The notes under the pieces: model-generated | Seen by the model: the letters and a program-made list of their open reading frames with translations, nothing else | What the model was told of the DNA's origin: nothing | The model's database searches: none | Part shown: piece by piece, positions 26,899 to 35,689 of the stretch | How the letters are laid out: the number at the start of each line of letters is the position of its first letter | Position numbering within the stretch: position 1 is the first letter of the stretch | Translations under genes and position numbers: made by a program | From: CAZOOR01 sp964581505 | GTDB taxonomy: Bacteria > Bacteroidota > Ignavibacteria > Kapaibacteriales > UBA2268 | Direction: 5' to 3' | Length of the DNA stretch: 64,000 bases | NCBI GenBank assembly: GCA_964581505.1 | Contig: CAZOOR010000002.1 | Span: 1-64,000, forward strand

Positions 26899-27201
26899 TT
26901 ATTCGGGTTTCCAGTCAGGCCAAACATCGGGCCATGTAGCCAATTTAGCTTTAATATAATTAACCTGGTCTTGGCACCGCTTTAGCTCGGCTTTCCTCGC
27001 ATTAAGTTCGTTTACCAATCTAGATTTTTCATTTGTAACCTTTGAAATCTGCTCGTTCAATTTCGCCTCGTCTCGTCTGAGACCGTCTAATTGAGCCAAT
27101 TGTTCTTCAGTAATTTTATTAGAGCAACTGCTCAAGAACATCCCTGCTGCTAAGATAATCATCCCCAGTCCTGTCTTCGAGAACAAACTTCTCTTACGCA
27201 T
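26899..27201 (-). CDS. Short coiled-coil lipoprotein
   Basis: This 100-residue protein has a lipoprotein signal (LAAGMFLSSCSN, lipobox LSSC with Cys near 26). A single predicted coiled coil follows (about 33-80, EEQLAQLDGLRRDEAKLNEQ onward), ending with the odd tail TWPDVWPDWKPE rich in Trp and Pro. It resembles Lpp-like or adaptor-type small lipoproteins but I recognise no family. A GGAGG ribosome-binding site lies 4 nt before the ATG. It is 50 bp upstream of the LysM lipoprotein on the same strand and probably shares its transcript. Confidence 0.75.
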   Translation of the reverse strand: MRKRSLFSKTGLGMIILAAGMFLSSCSNKITEEQLAQLDGLRRDEAKLNEQISKVTNEKSRLVNELNARKAELKRCQDQVNYIKAKLATWPDVWPDWKPE

Positions 27202-27407
27202 ACTGCCTCCAAAATTATTTATAAAAAATATAACTGTTAGTATTAATTTCTAAAACTTATTATAGTTATCCAAAATTCAATCATATAAATATAATTAAAT
27301 AATTAGAAACTATCAATTTTTAATACGAAACAAATACGAAAAACTTTCATCTTTTTTTCATCTTTGAGAATTATTTTATGAAATTCTCGAAAAACGATAA
27401 AAATTCG

Positions 27408-27415
27408 TATTTTTG
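27408..27415 (+). promoter_or_regulatory. -7 promoter element before valS
   Basis: TATTTTTG fits TAnnTTTG and lies 34 nt before the valS ATG. No convincing -33 TTTG at the standard spacing is seen. A GAGAATT/AATTCTC hairpin (27366-27389) lies just upstream. Confidence 0.3.
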
Positions 27416-27449
27416 ATTTTTTTACAATTGCAATATAAATAAATAATAA

Positions 27450-30146
27450 ATGAATATGAACAACGAATTTCCAAAGACTTATAATCCGGAAAAAGCAGAA
27501 TCAAAATGGTACGATATATGGCAAACGAATAAGATTTATTCTGCATCGAATAAATCCGAAAAGCCGGCATACAGTATATTGATGCCCCCACCTAATGTTA
27601 CGGGTATTTTGCATTTCGGGCATGTGCTTAATCATACTCTTCAGGACTTATTTATCCGCAGAAAGAGAATGCAGGGCTTTGAAGTATGCTGGTTCCCGGG
27701 TACAGACCACGCCGGTATAGCAACACAAACAAGGGTAGAGAAAGAACTAAAAGAACAAAATTTAACCAGATATGACCTCGGACGTGAGAAGTTTCTCGAA
27801 AAAGTTTGGGAATGGAAGGAAAAATACGGCGGTATTATTATTTCTCAATTAAAAAAATTGGGTATTTCCTGCGATTGGGACAGAACACTCTTCACTTTGG
27901 ACGACAGTGCTTCCAAGGCAGTGCGTGAAGTATTTGTCCGATTGTTTGACGAAGGACTTATATATAAAGGTAAAAGAATTATCAATTGGTCTCCCCTTTC
28001 ACAGACTGCACTATCCGATGAGGAAGTTGAATTCCGTGAACTTAATGAACATCTCTATACAATGAGATATTATTTTGTTGATGATAAGAACAAATATTTG
28101 CAAGTGGCGACTGTACGACCTGAAACTATTTTCGGCGATATAGCAGTTGCAGTCAATCCTAATGACGAAAGGTATAAAGAATATATCGGTAAAAAGGTAG
28201 TTATTCCACTTGTAAACCGCGAAGTTGAGATTATCGCAGATGATTATGCCGACCCAAAATTCGGAACCGGCTGTGTGAAAATAACACCGGCACACGACCC
28301 TAATGACTTTGAAGTAGGCAAAAGGCATAATCTCGAAATGCTGAATACGATTAATCCTGACGGAACTTTGAATGAAATGACCGGTGAATTTATCGGATTA
28401 GACAGATTTGTTGCCCGTAAGCAAATATTGGCAAAACTTGAAGAACTCGAATTAATTGAAAAAATTGAGGATTACACTCATAATGTCGGTTTTTCACAGC
28501 GTGGCGGCGAACCGATAGAGCCATATCTTTCCGACCAGTGGTTTGTCTCAATGAAGCCTTTGGCAAAAAAAGCACTCGAACTTGTAATGGAGGGTGAGGT
28601 CAAATTCTATCCAAATCATTGGATTAAAACTTATGAGCATTGGATGACAAATATTAGGGATTGGTGCATTTCACGCCAGTTATGGTGGGGACACAGAATA
28701 CCTGTATATTACACACCGGACGGACATTATACGGCGGCAAGAGATGAAACGGAAGCAAGGGAAAAACTTGGTATTACTAATGATATTGAATTACGTCAAG
28801 ATGAAGATGTTCTTGATACTTGGTTCTCTTCATGGATATGGCCCCTAACAACAATGCACTGGTTAGAAGACGATGCAAATCCCGAATCCGATGATATGAA
28901 GAAATTCCTACCAAGTGATTTATTGGTTACGGCTCCCGATATTATTTTCTTCTGGGTTGCACGTATGATTATGTCAAATGCAAAATTTGACGGAAGAGTA
29001 CCATTCAAAGACGTATATTTTACAAGTACTATCAGAGACGGTAAAGGGCGCAAACTATCCAAGTCATTAGGCAATTCGCCCGACCCTTTGAATATTATCG
29101 CTAAATATGGTGCAGATGCCGTAAGGTTTACAATGCTTTATCTTTCACCTCTCGGTCAAGATGTGAAAATGGATGTCGATGTGAAGAAACAAGACATTCC
29201 TGCAATGGAAATCGGTAGAAATTTTGCAAATAAAATTTGGAATGCAGGCAGATTTATTTTATTAAAGAAAAGTGAAATATCAAATTTCAATCCTGATGCA
29301 AAATTAGAAAATCCAAGTATTTCCGAAAAATGGATTTTGTCGAGATTGAACAATACAATTAAGCAAATTGATAATGTGCTTGTTGATTACAAGGTAAATG
29401 AATTTTCTAAAATAATATACGAATTTATATGGCGGGATTTCTGTGATTGGTATATAGAAATATTCAAGGTAGGCTTCAATGATGCAGATAATGATGAAGA
29501 GAAATCGGCATTGATTAATCTGGTTCTTTCGGTTTATTTGGATATAATAAAATTACTGCATCCTTTAATGCCGTTTATTACTGAGGAATTATATCACATT
29601 ATCACCGGTGCAGATGACAATGAAAGTATTAGTTTACAGGAAGCATCAGTAGCTGACGAGACGCTTATTATTCCTGAAATTGAAGATGATTTTGCAGTGT
29701 TCCAAATGTTGGTGGACGAAATAAGAAGTATGCGTTCGCAGATTAATTTAACATCGCAAAAACTCCCGATTACAATAGTGAGCAAGGATAATAATTTACT
29801 AAAAATACTGGATAAGCTCTCGGCTGTTATTAAGAATTTCGGTAAAGCGAAAACAATTGATGTAGCAAGTGAGTTCTCCAAGCCTTCAAATTGCATTTCA
29901 TCGGTAGTCAGAAATAATGAAATTCATATTATTCTTGATGAAACAATTGATTTGGAAAAAGAAAAAGAAAGAATGAATAAGGAACGCGAACGATTGGAAC
30001 GAAATATTAAAGGTATTGAAGGCAAGCTGAAAAACGAAAATTTTGTAAATAGAGCGCCAGCTGACGTGGTTGCTTACGAAAGAGAAAAACTTAATAATAT
30101 GAAAGAAAGTTTAGAGAAAATTATAACAAATATTGAGAGTTTATAA
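27450..30146 (+). CDS. valS: Valyl-tRNA synthetase
   Basis: This class I synthetase charges tRNA-Val, with an editing domain against threonine. The 898 residues have the HIGH signature PPPNVTGILHFGHVLN near 46-61, the CP1 editing region (about 200-350, including ATVRPETIFGDIAVAV), the KMSKS loop as GKGRKLSKSLGN near 530, an anticodon-binding domain (about 620-770) and a C-terminal coiled coil (about 825-898). All are expected for the family. Two ATGs (27450 and 27456) are possible starts. No T-box leader is visible upstream. Confidence 0.97.
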   Translation: MNMNNEFPKTYNPEKAESKWYDIWQTNKIYSASNKSEKPAYSILMPPPNVTGILHFGHVLNHTLQDLFIRRKRMQGFEVCWFPGTDHAGIATQTRVEKELKEQNLTRYDLGREKFLEKVWEWKEKYGGIIISQLKKLGISCDWDRTLFTLDDSASKAVREVFVRLFDEGLIYKGKRIINWSPLSQTALSDEEVEFRELNEHLYTMRYYFVDDKNKYLQVATVRPETIFGDIAVAVNPNDERYKEYIGKKVVIPLVNREVEIIADDYADPKFGTGCVKITPAHDPNDFEVGKRHNLEMLNTINPDGTLNEMTGEFIGLDRFVARKQILAKLEELELIEKIEDYTHNVGFSQRGGEPIEPYLSDQWFVSMKPLAKKALELVMEGEVKFYPNHWIKTYEHWMTNIRDWCISRQLWWGHRIPVYYTPDGHYTAARDETEAREKLGITNDIELRQDEDVLDTWFSSWIWPLTTMHWLEDDANPESDDMKKFLPSDLLVTAPDIIFFWVARMIMSNAKFDGRVPFKDVYFTSTIRDGKGRKLSKSLGNSPDPLNIIAKYGADAVRFTMLYLSPLGQDVKMDVDVKKQDIPAMEIGRNFANKIWNAGRFILLKKSEISNFNPDAKLENPSISEKWILSRLNNTIKQIDNVLVDYKVNEFSKIIYEFIWRDFCDWYIEIFKVGFNDADNDEEKSALINLVLSVYLDIIKLLHPLMPFITEELYHIITGADDNESISLQEASVADETLIIPEIEDDFAVFQMLVDEIRSMRSQINLTSQKLPITIVSKDNNLLKILDKLSAVIKNFGKAKTIDVASEFSKPSNCISSVVRNNEIHIILDETIDLEKEKERMNKERERLERNIKGIEGKLKNENFVNRAPADVVAYEREKLNNMKESLEKIITNIESL

Positions 30147-30192
30147 TTAATTTGTATTTTGAAAAACGTCAAATAACAAAAAGAGTAATTTT

Positions 30193-31527
30193 ATGATACC
30201 TGAATTCCCAAAAATACTTTTACCCGACATCAAGGGATTAGACAATATTGATACATATATAGCCAACGGCGGATTTGAAGCATTGAAAAAGGCATTATTT
30301 ATGCCGCAGGAAGATGTTACAAATGAAGTCAAAAAATCCGGTTTGCGTGGACGTGGCGGTGCTTGTTTCCCGACAGGACTCAAATGGACGTTTATGCCAA
30401 AAGGAACGGACAAGCCTAAATATTTGGCTGTAAATGGTGATGAATCCGAACCCGGTTCGTTCAAGGATAGGCAAATATTCGAGTACAATCCTTTCCAATT
30501 AATCGAAGGAATACTTATTGCCGGATATGCAATGGGATTGACTGCGGCTTATATATATATTCGCGGTGAATATCATAAATGGCTCAATTTGCTTGATAAA
30601 GCAATTGCTACTGCTTATGAACGCGGTTTTATCGGTGATAAAATGAAAGAGACACTTGGTACCGATTTCAAAATGGATATATATACACACAAGGGTGCCG
30701 GTGCTTATATTTGCGGTGAAGAAACAGCACTTATGAATTCAATAGAAGGTGTACGAGGTTATCCACGTATTAAGCCACCATTTCCTGCACAATTCGGACT
30801 ATGGGGTATGCCTACTACGGTAAATAATGTAGAAACTATATCTACTGTACCTGCTATTATAAGAATGGGTGGCGATGAGTATGCCAAAATCGGTGAACCT
30901 AAACATACGGGGACACTTCTTTTTGGAGTTAGTGGACACGTTAATAAACCCGGTGTCTATGAATTACCAACCGGTACTTTGCTTACGGATATTATTTACG
31001 ATGTATGCGGCGGTGTACCGGGCGATAAAAAGATTAAGGCTATAATTCCCGGTGGCTCTTCGATGCCTCCCCTACGCGGTGATGAAATTGAGGGTGTAAA
31101 AATGGACGAAGAATCACTCAAACCACTCGGCACACATATTGGTACGGGCGGTATAATGGTTATGGACGAAGACACGGATATTGTTAAAGTTGCTTTACGT
31201 ATTTCACATTTCTATCATCACGAATCCTGCGGACAATGTACTCCATGCCGAGAAGGTACCGGGTGGATGGAAAAAATATTGAAGAGAATTGAGAAAGGTG
31301 ATGCTACAAGTAAAGACCTTGACTTACTTGTTTCTGTAGCAAATAATATTGAAGGAAATACAGTCTGCGCTCTCGGCGATGCGGCGGCTTGGCCTATTCG
31401 TGGTTTTGTTACAAAATTCAGAGATGAGTTTGAGAAATATATTAAGGCTAAACGCACTTTCTCACCACCTAATATTGTTCACGGCAAAAGGAATTCGACT
31501 GAAAGTCTCCTATCTACGGTTAATTAA
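30193..31527 (+). CDS. nuoF: NADH-quinone oxidoreductase subunit F
   Basis: NuoF is the NADH-oxidising, FMN-containing subunit of complex I. The 444 residues show the nucleotide/FMN loop GLRGRGGACFPTGLKW (near 50-65), GDESEPGSFKDR (near 83-94), GAGAYICGEETALMNSIEG (near 172-190) and the N3 [4Fe-4S] ligands ESCGQCTPCREGTGWM (near 342-357) with a later Cys in NTVCALGDAAAWP. It is separated by about 15 kb from nuoGHI, and nuoE is not adjacent. It is flanked by valS and a strong terminator, so it is transcribed alone or with valS. Confidence 0.96.
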   Translation: MIPEFPKILLPDIKGLDNIDTYIANGGFEALKKALFMPQEDVTNEVKKSGLRGRGGACFPTGLKWTFMPKGTDKPKYLAVNGDESEPGSFKDRQIFEYNPFQLIEGILIAGYAMGLTAAYIYIRGEYHKWLNLLDKAIATAYERGFIGDKMKETLGTDFKMDIYTHKGAGAYICGEETALMNSIEGVRGYPRIKPPFPAQFGLWGMPTTVNNVETISTVPAIIRMGGDEYAKIGEPKHTGTLLFGVSGHVNKPGVYELPTGTLLTDIIYDVCGGVPGDKKIKAIIPGGSSMPPLRGDEIEGVKMDEESLKPLGTHIGTGGIMVMDEDTDIVKVALRISHFYHHESCGQCTPCREGTGWMEKILKRIEKGDATSKDLDLLVSVANNIEGNTVCALGDAAAWPIRGFVTKFRDEFEKYIKAKRTFSPPNIVHGKRNSTESLLSTVN

Positions 31528-31552
31528 TCAATTTGAGACTTTTATAAATATT

Positions 31553-31584
31553 AAAAAGACTGTCTTAAAAGGCAGTCTTTTTTT
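31553..31584 (+). terminator. Terminator after nuoF
   Basis: AAAGACTGTC (31555-31564) pairs with GGCAGTCTTT (31571-31580) with one wobble. A run of eight T follows. It lies about 27 nt after the nuoF stop and also faces the convergent radC. Confidence 0.8.
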
Positions 31585-31611
31585 TATTAAAATATCGATT
31601 AATAGGCTCTT

Positions 31612-32304
31612 TTAAATTATTTCATTAGCTTTGAAACTGTAATGGCTGTTCCCGCCAATAATAATATGGTCTAATACAGGTATTTCAAGTAATATGCCGG
31701 TATCTACCATTTGCTTTGTCTTATTAATATCAGCAGTTGATGGTTGTATATTGCCGCTCGGGTGGTTATGCAAGAGAATAATTGCCGCCGCCATTTCAGA
31801 AATTGCTTCTTTGAAGACTTCACGAGGATGCACAACTGTCGAAAAAATACTACCTCGACTGATAAGAACATCTTTAATTATAATATTAGCAGTCGATAAT
31901 AATAGGACGTGAAATTCCTCTGTTTTCAAAGCACGCATTTTGGGAATATATATATCAGCAATGTCGTTAGAGGATTTTATTGTTTTATGCCTTTCAAATT
32001 CAGGGGCGCCGGTTCTTCTGGCAATCTCGAAAACAGCGGCAAGAGTAATTGCTTTTGTCCTACCTATTCCTTTTATTTTTATTAAATCCGAAATATCCAG
32101 TCTCTCAATACCTGAGAACCTGCCGTATTTTTCTAGCAACAACATTCCCAGGTCTTTTGCAGTCATCTCTTTTGTGCCTGTACGAAGAATGATTGCCAAT
32201 AGTTCAGAATCTGAAAGACTGGAAGCACCGTGTTTTAACAGACGTTCACGTGGTCTATCGTCCGGTTGCCAATCTTTAATCGTTTTATTTCTCTTATATT
32301 CCAT
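31612..32304 (-). CDS. radC: RadC-family JAMM/MPN+ protein
   Basis: The 230-residue protein has an N-terminal HhH region (about 30-100, SDLIKIKGIGRTKAITLAAV) and a C-terminal JAMM domain with the metal motif HNHPSG followed by S and D at the proper spacing (LLHNHPSGNIQPSTAD near 175-190). The upstream glutamate is in the region EAISEMAAA. RadC-type JAMM proteins are widespread; the old DNA-repair role is not supported and their substrate is unknown. It starts 3 nt after the rnr stop, so it is co-transcribed with RNase R. Confidence 0.95.
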   Translation of the reverse strand: MEYKRNKTIKDWQPDDRPRERLLKHGASSLSDSELLAIILRTGTKEMTAKDLGMLLLEKYGRFSGIERLDISDLIKIKGIGRTKAITLAAVFEIARRTGAPEFERHKTIKSSNDIADIYIPKMRALKTEEFHVLLLSTANIIIKDVLISRGSIFSTVVHPREVFKEAISEMAAAIILLHNHPSGNIQPSTADINKTKQMVDTGILLEIPVLDHIIIGGNSHYSFKANEII

Positions 32305-32307
32305 TGC

Positions 32308-34443
32308 CTATATCGAAAGTTTCAAATCAATCTTACGTCTTTCAATATTGACATTAATAATTCTGACATTAATCCTGTCACCAAAGCGAAATACATTCTT
32401 TTTACTTCTACCGAGTAAACGGAAATTCTTTTCATCAAATAAATAATAATCATCAACGAGGTCGCGAATATGCAACAAACCCTCACCAAATATTTTATCC
32501 ATTTTGACAAATAGACCGAATGATGTAACACCTGAAATTGTTCCTTCAAAATTTTCACCTACATATTTTTTAGCTAACATACAAGAAGCTAATTTTGCCG
32601 ATGCTCTTTCGGCTTCCATAGAATTTCGTTCGGTCATTGATGTTTGTTCGGAAGCCGCCGCTACAAGTTCGGATAATTGTTCAATTCTTTTTTTATTGGG
32701 TTTATCCTTTGCGTATTCCTTTGTTAAGCGATGAACAATTAAGTCTGAATAACGGCGAATTGGTGATGTAAAATGAGAATAATTGGAAAATCCCAATCCA
32801 TAGTGTCCGATATTTTTCGGTGAATAGATGGCACGCGGCATAGCTCTGACAATCATACTGTGAACCAATGCTTTTTCGGGTCTATTTTCAAATTGAGCCA
32901 ATAGTTTATTAATAGCTCTTGCTCCGCCACGCCTTGCATCGCCCTTATGCCCTAATTTCATAACAAATTCCAAAACAGATTGTAGTTTGTCTTTGTCCGG
33001 TTCGGCGTGTACACGGAATACAAAAGGCATATCGCCCTTAATACGATATTTCGCCGCTAATCGATATAAATTTTCTGCCACAGATTTATTAGCAACAAGC
33101 ATACATTCCTCTACAAGTTCAGTGGCAAGAGTAGATGATTTTTCAAATGCCGATACAGGTGTTCCGTTTTCGTCAAGTTTAAAACGAATTTCGGCAGTTT
33201 CAAAATTGATGCCTCCCTCTTTCAATCTTTTTCTTCTGAGTGTCTGAGCCAGTTCGTTTAGCTGAAGAAGTAAATCGGATTTCGGACCATTTTTAGTCTG
33301 AATAATATTTAATACTTCTTCGTAAGTAAATCTTTTTGACGATTTGATAATAGTCTCTGCAACCTTGTACTTAATAATTTTACCTGCTTTTGTCAATTCC
33401 ATAAAAACAGAAAATGCAAAGCGTACACGATTTGGTTTGAGCGAACAAATATCATTGGATAATTTCTCTGGTAGCATTGGTACGACTCTATCCACAAGAT
33501 AGGTGCTATTGCCTCGCAGGAATGCCTCCTCGTCTATTGGTGAGCGAGCAGTAACATAGTGGCTAACATCGGCAATATGCACACCAAGATAGTAGTTTCC
33601 ATTATCAAGAATATCCAGAGAAAGTGCATCATCAAAATCTTTAGCATCTTTTGGGTCTATTGTAATTATTTCTTTATCCCGCAAATCAAGACGTTCTTTC
33701 AAAATAGTCGGAGTTACTTTTACCGACATATTTTTAGCCAGCTTTTCAAGGGAATGGTGGAATGATTCGGGCAAAGAAAATTCCGGTAAAATTGAATCGA
33801 ACTCTACCTTTGCCTGACCGGACGAACCGACAATGCTCAATATTTCCGCTTCCGGACTTTTAGTTGGATTTGTCCAACGCAAGAAACGGGCAGTAACTTT
33901 ATCACCATCATTAGCATTGTTGAGTTTTGCTTTTGGAATTAGAAAATCCACATAGTATTTCACATCGTCCGGAACAAGAAACCAGAAATAGCCATCATGT
34001 TCAATTGTACCTACGATATTCTTTTTCGAGCGTTTGACAACTTTTACTACTTCGCCCCTATTCTTTTTCCCTTTCTTTTTAGCAAGTACTACAACGACTA
34101 CTGTATCGCCATCTAAAGCAGTGTTCAAATTTTTCTGCTTAATAATGATTTTTTCTTTTCTTACATTATCAAAAATCATTCCTCGATTGCTCTGAATTTT
34201 GATAACACCTGTCAATGTCGGTGCATAGTATCCATAAGAAAATTCTTTATTTAATGAATATTTACGTTTGGATTGCTTGACAAGTTTGTTGTCTTCGACC
34301 AATTTCTGCAAAATATATTTCAAAAAATCATAATCATCTGATTCGGATTTTATTTTGAGTTTTTTTGCGATTTCGTTTAATTTCATACCGTCTTCATTAC
34401 GTGACAGTATGTCAATAATTTTGTTTATTATTTTTTGCTCCAT
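32308..34443 (-). CDS. rnr: Ribonuclease R
   Basis: This 3'-5' exoribonuclease degrades structured RNA. The 711 residues have an N-terminal winged-helix region (about 1-65), cold-shock-like domains (about 70-220), the RNB catalytic domain with ITIDPKDAKDFDDALSL near 255-271 carrying the metal-binding aspartates, and a C-terminal S1 domain (about 628-711) that ends without the long basic tail of E. coli RNase R. A GAGG ribosome-binding site lies just before the ATG, and a TAAATTTG -7 element lies about 24 nt upstream. It leads the rnr-radC operon. Confidence 0.96.
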   Translation of the reverse strand: MEQKIINKIIDILSRNEDGMKLNEIAKKLKIKSESDDYDFLKYILQKLVEDNKLVKQSKRKYSLNKEFSYGYYAPTLTGVIKIQSNRGMIFDNVRKEKIIIKQKNLNTALDGDTVVVVVLAKKKGKKNRGEVVKVVKRSKKNIVGTIEHDGYFWFLVPDDVKYYVDFLIPKAKLNNANDGDKVTARFLRWTNPTKSPEAEILSIVGSSGQAKVEFDSILPEFSLPESFHHSLEKLAKNMSVKVTPTILKERLDLRDKEIITIDPKDAKDFDDALSLDILDNGNYYLGVHIADVSHYVTARSPIDEEAFLRGNSTYLVDRVVPMLPEKLSNDICSLKPNRVRFAFSVFMELTKAGKIIKYKVAETIIKSSKRFTYEEVLNIIQTKNGPKSDLLLQLNELAQTLRRKRLKEGGINFETAEIRFKLDENGTPVSAFEKSSTLATELVEECMLVANKSVAENLYRLAAKYRIKGDMPFVFRVHAEPDKDKLQSVLEFVMKLGHKGDARRGGARAINKLLAQFENRPEKALVHSMIVRAMPRAIYSPKNIGHYGLGFSNYSHFTSPIRRYSDLIVHRLTKEYAKDKPNKKRIEQLSELVAAASEQTSMTERNSMEAERASAKLASCMLAKKYVGENFEGTISGVTSFGLFVKMDKIFGEGLLHIRDLVDDYYLFDEKNFRLLGRSKKNVFRFGDRINVRIINVNIERRKIDLKLSI

Positions 34444-34953
34444 TATATCCTCTAATTAATTATCTACAAATTTAATTAAACAATTCAAGCGAAAAAAATA
34501 TTTTAATTAAAGAAGCATTAATAATTAATCAAAATGGATAGGAATTTAACATTATGGTTAGTTGAAAAAATACAAATAAATGACAAGATGTAGCATAAAT
34601 TAAAATGTAAATTGATATTTATTAAAACAGATTTATTCAATAGGAAGAAATACAATTGATTTTTTGTATTGATAAAAATATTCTGTAATTTAGTTTGAAG
34701 CACAGTTTTTAGGCTTAATGAATTAAAAAATATATATAGTGTTTTATAAATTTTTAAGGTAATAGTATGACTGACTATTATACTCCAAATTTTTTATATC
34801 TAATTAATGTTTCAATACCCAATGACTAAAATCTAATTAATTAGTAAAACACGGCGTGCGAAAATACGAATACGACAAAAGGAAAAACAAAACCCCGCCA
34901 AAATTTAGGAGGGGAAAGAGAGGCGAAGAGGCAATGAATGTGTGAATTAAGAT
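34444..34953. other. Gene-free AT-rich intergenic stretch
   Basis: No credible gene is seen between rnr and the leader ORF at 34982. The stretch is very AT-rich. It contains the rnr promoter, an inverted repeat TAATAGT/ACTATTA around 34761-34781, and a repeat-like fragment at about 34885-34925 (ACCCCGCCAAAATTTAGGAGGGGAAAG in outline) that resembles the GGAGGGG repeat arm at 46-67. A 20-codon ATG frame at 34767-34829 is preceded by AAGG but has no other support. Confidence 0.5.
34467..34474 (-). promoter_or_regulatory. -7 promoter element of rnr-radC
   Basis: It reads TAAATTTG on the minus strand, 24 nt before the rnr ATG, giving a short leader that contains the GAGG ribosome-binding site. 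The -33 element is not clear. Confidence 0.4.
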
Positions 34954-34961
34954 TAAATTTG
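34954..34961 (+). promoter_or_regulatory. -7 promoter element before the leader ORF
   Basis: TAAATTTG (TAnnTTTG) followed by C. Transcription would start near 34968, just upstream of the AGGA ribosome-binding site of the 18-codon leader ORF at 34982. Confidence 0.4.
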
Positions 34962-34981
34962 CAAAGGTGTAGGATAAAAGT

Positions 34982-35038
34982 ATGAAAATGAATAGAATTG
35001 TTGAATTAAATCCAGAAAACAAAGGAGGGAATAAATGA
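34982..35038 (+). CDS. Short leader ORF (18 residues) coupled to the next gene
   Basis: An ATG frame encodes MKMNRIVELNPENKGGNK and ends in a TGA that overlaps the ATG of the 35035 gene (ATGA). AGGA lies 7 nt before its ATG, and a TAAATTTG promoter element lies just upstream. The GGAGGG that serves the downstream gene as ribosome-binding site is read in this frame as Gly-Gly. The arrangement suggests translational coupling. A chance frame is possible because only 18 codons are involved. Confidence 0.35.
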   Translation: MKMNRIVELNPENKGGNK

Positions 35039-35469
35039 AATTGCTTTTAATCATTATTGTTTTTATTATCTTTTCTTTTTCTGCAACAAATGCACAGACT
35101 TATGTTTTAAATGGTGGTTCTTCAAATATAGAAATTGATGTTGATACAAATAAAATATATCCTTTTTATATGTTAGATAAAGAACCAATATTTATTGGTG
35201 GTAAAGATTCTCTGCAAAGATTTATTGAAAAGAATTTCAAATTAACAAGAAAACAAATGGAATATGAAGGTATTTTATGTGTTTGTTTTACCTTAAGTAG
35301 GTTTGGTGAGGTGATAGACTACTATATCCCTGGTGAAACTGAAACATATCTTTTTACACCAATTATAAATAATCTTGTAAAAAAGTTTCCCAAATGGAGT
35401 GCTGGCGAAATAGATGGAATTGCGGTTAAATCAATAATATGTATTCCGTTCTTTATTCGTTTTAAATAA
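35035..35469 (+). CDS. Secreted TonB C-terminal-like domain protein
   Basis: This 144-residue protein has a Sec signal peptide (MKLLLIIIVFIIFSFSATNA, cleavage near 20). The C-terminal half (about 80-144) follows the TonB C-terminal pattern: GILCVCFTLSRFGEVIDYYI, then LVKKFPKWSAGEIDGIAVK and a final IPFFIRF strand, matching the 'kmPkWkPGkxnGkpV...PixFrl' layout. Full TonB has a transmembrane anchor and Pro-rich linker; here there is only a cleavable signal and a short linker. It is therefore a soluble or peripheral periplasmic protein, possibly a modulator or decoy of TonB-dependent transport. No ExbB/ExbD or receptor gene is adjacent. Confidence 0.65.
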   Translation: MKLLLIIIVFIIFSFSATNAQTYVLNGGSSNIEIDVDTNKIYPFYMLDKEPIFIGGKDSLQRFIEKNFKLTRKQMEYEGILCVCFTLSRFGEVIDYYIPGETETYLFTPIINNLVKKFPKWSAGEIDGIAVKSIICIPFFIRFK

Positions 35470-35689
35470 AAATTTATCAGGTGTAATAAATATAATATTA
35501 TTTCTAAATATCACAAGCACCGCTCTGCTCTTCGAGAAATACGCTGGGTGGACACCATAACGCAGAGCGTAATGTCTTTCGCCTTTCAGTTCCCCTCTCG
35601 CAGTATCTTATACTAAAATAAGTTGACAGTCAATAAAAAAAACATAGCCAAATCAAATAAATCTCGGTTCTCATAATTGATTATATAAA
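35470..35689. repeat. Short repeat-like intergenic DNA
   Basis: No gene is seen. CGCTCTGC (35521-35528) and GCAGAGCG (35562-35569) form an 8-bp inverted repeat around a 33-nt loop, and a CTTTCGCC...CCCCTCTCGC stretch follows. The style resembles the decayed repeats at 1-160 and 11409-11843. Confidence 0.35.

Noticed and set aside
34767..34829. 20-codon frame preceded by AAGG
   Set aside because: Too short and AT-rich, without a downstream gene in position to be coupled; chance is the simplest explanation.
34764..35645. TGACTGAC and GTTGACAGTCA ends around the TonB-C-like gene as insertion-sequence termini
   Set aside because: The two ends agree over only a few bases, and no transposase or target duplication is visible; similar words occur at about 11504 by chance or as decayed repeat.
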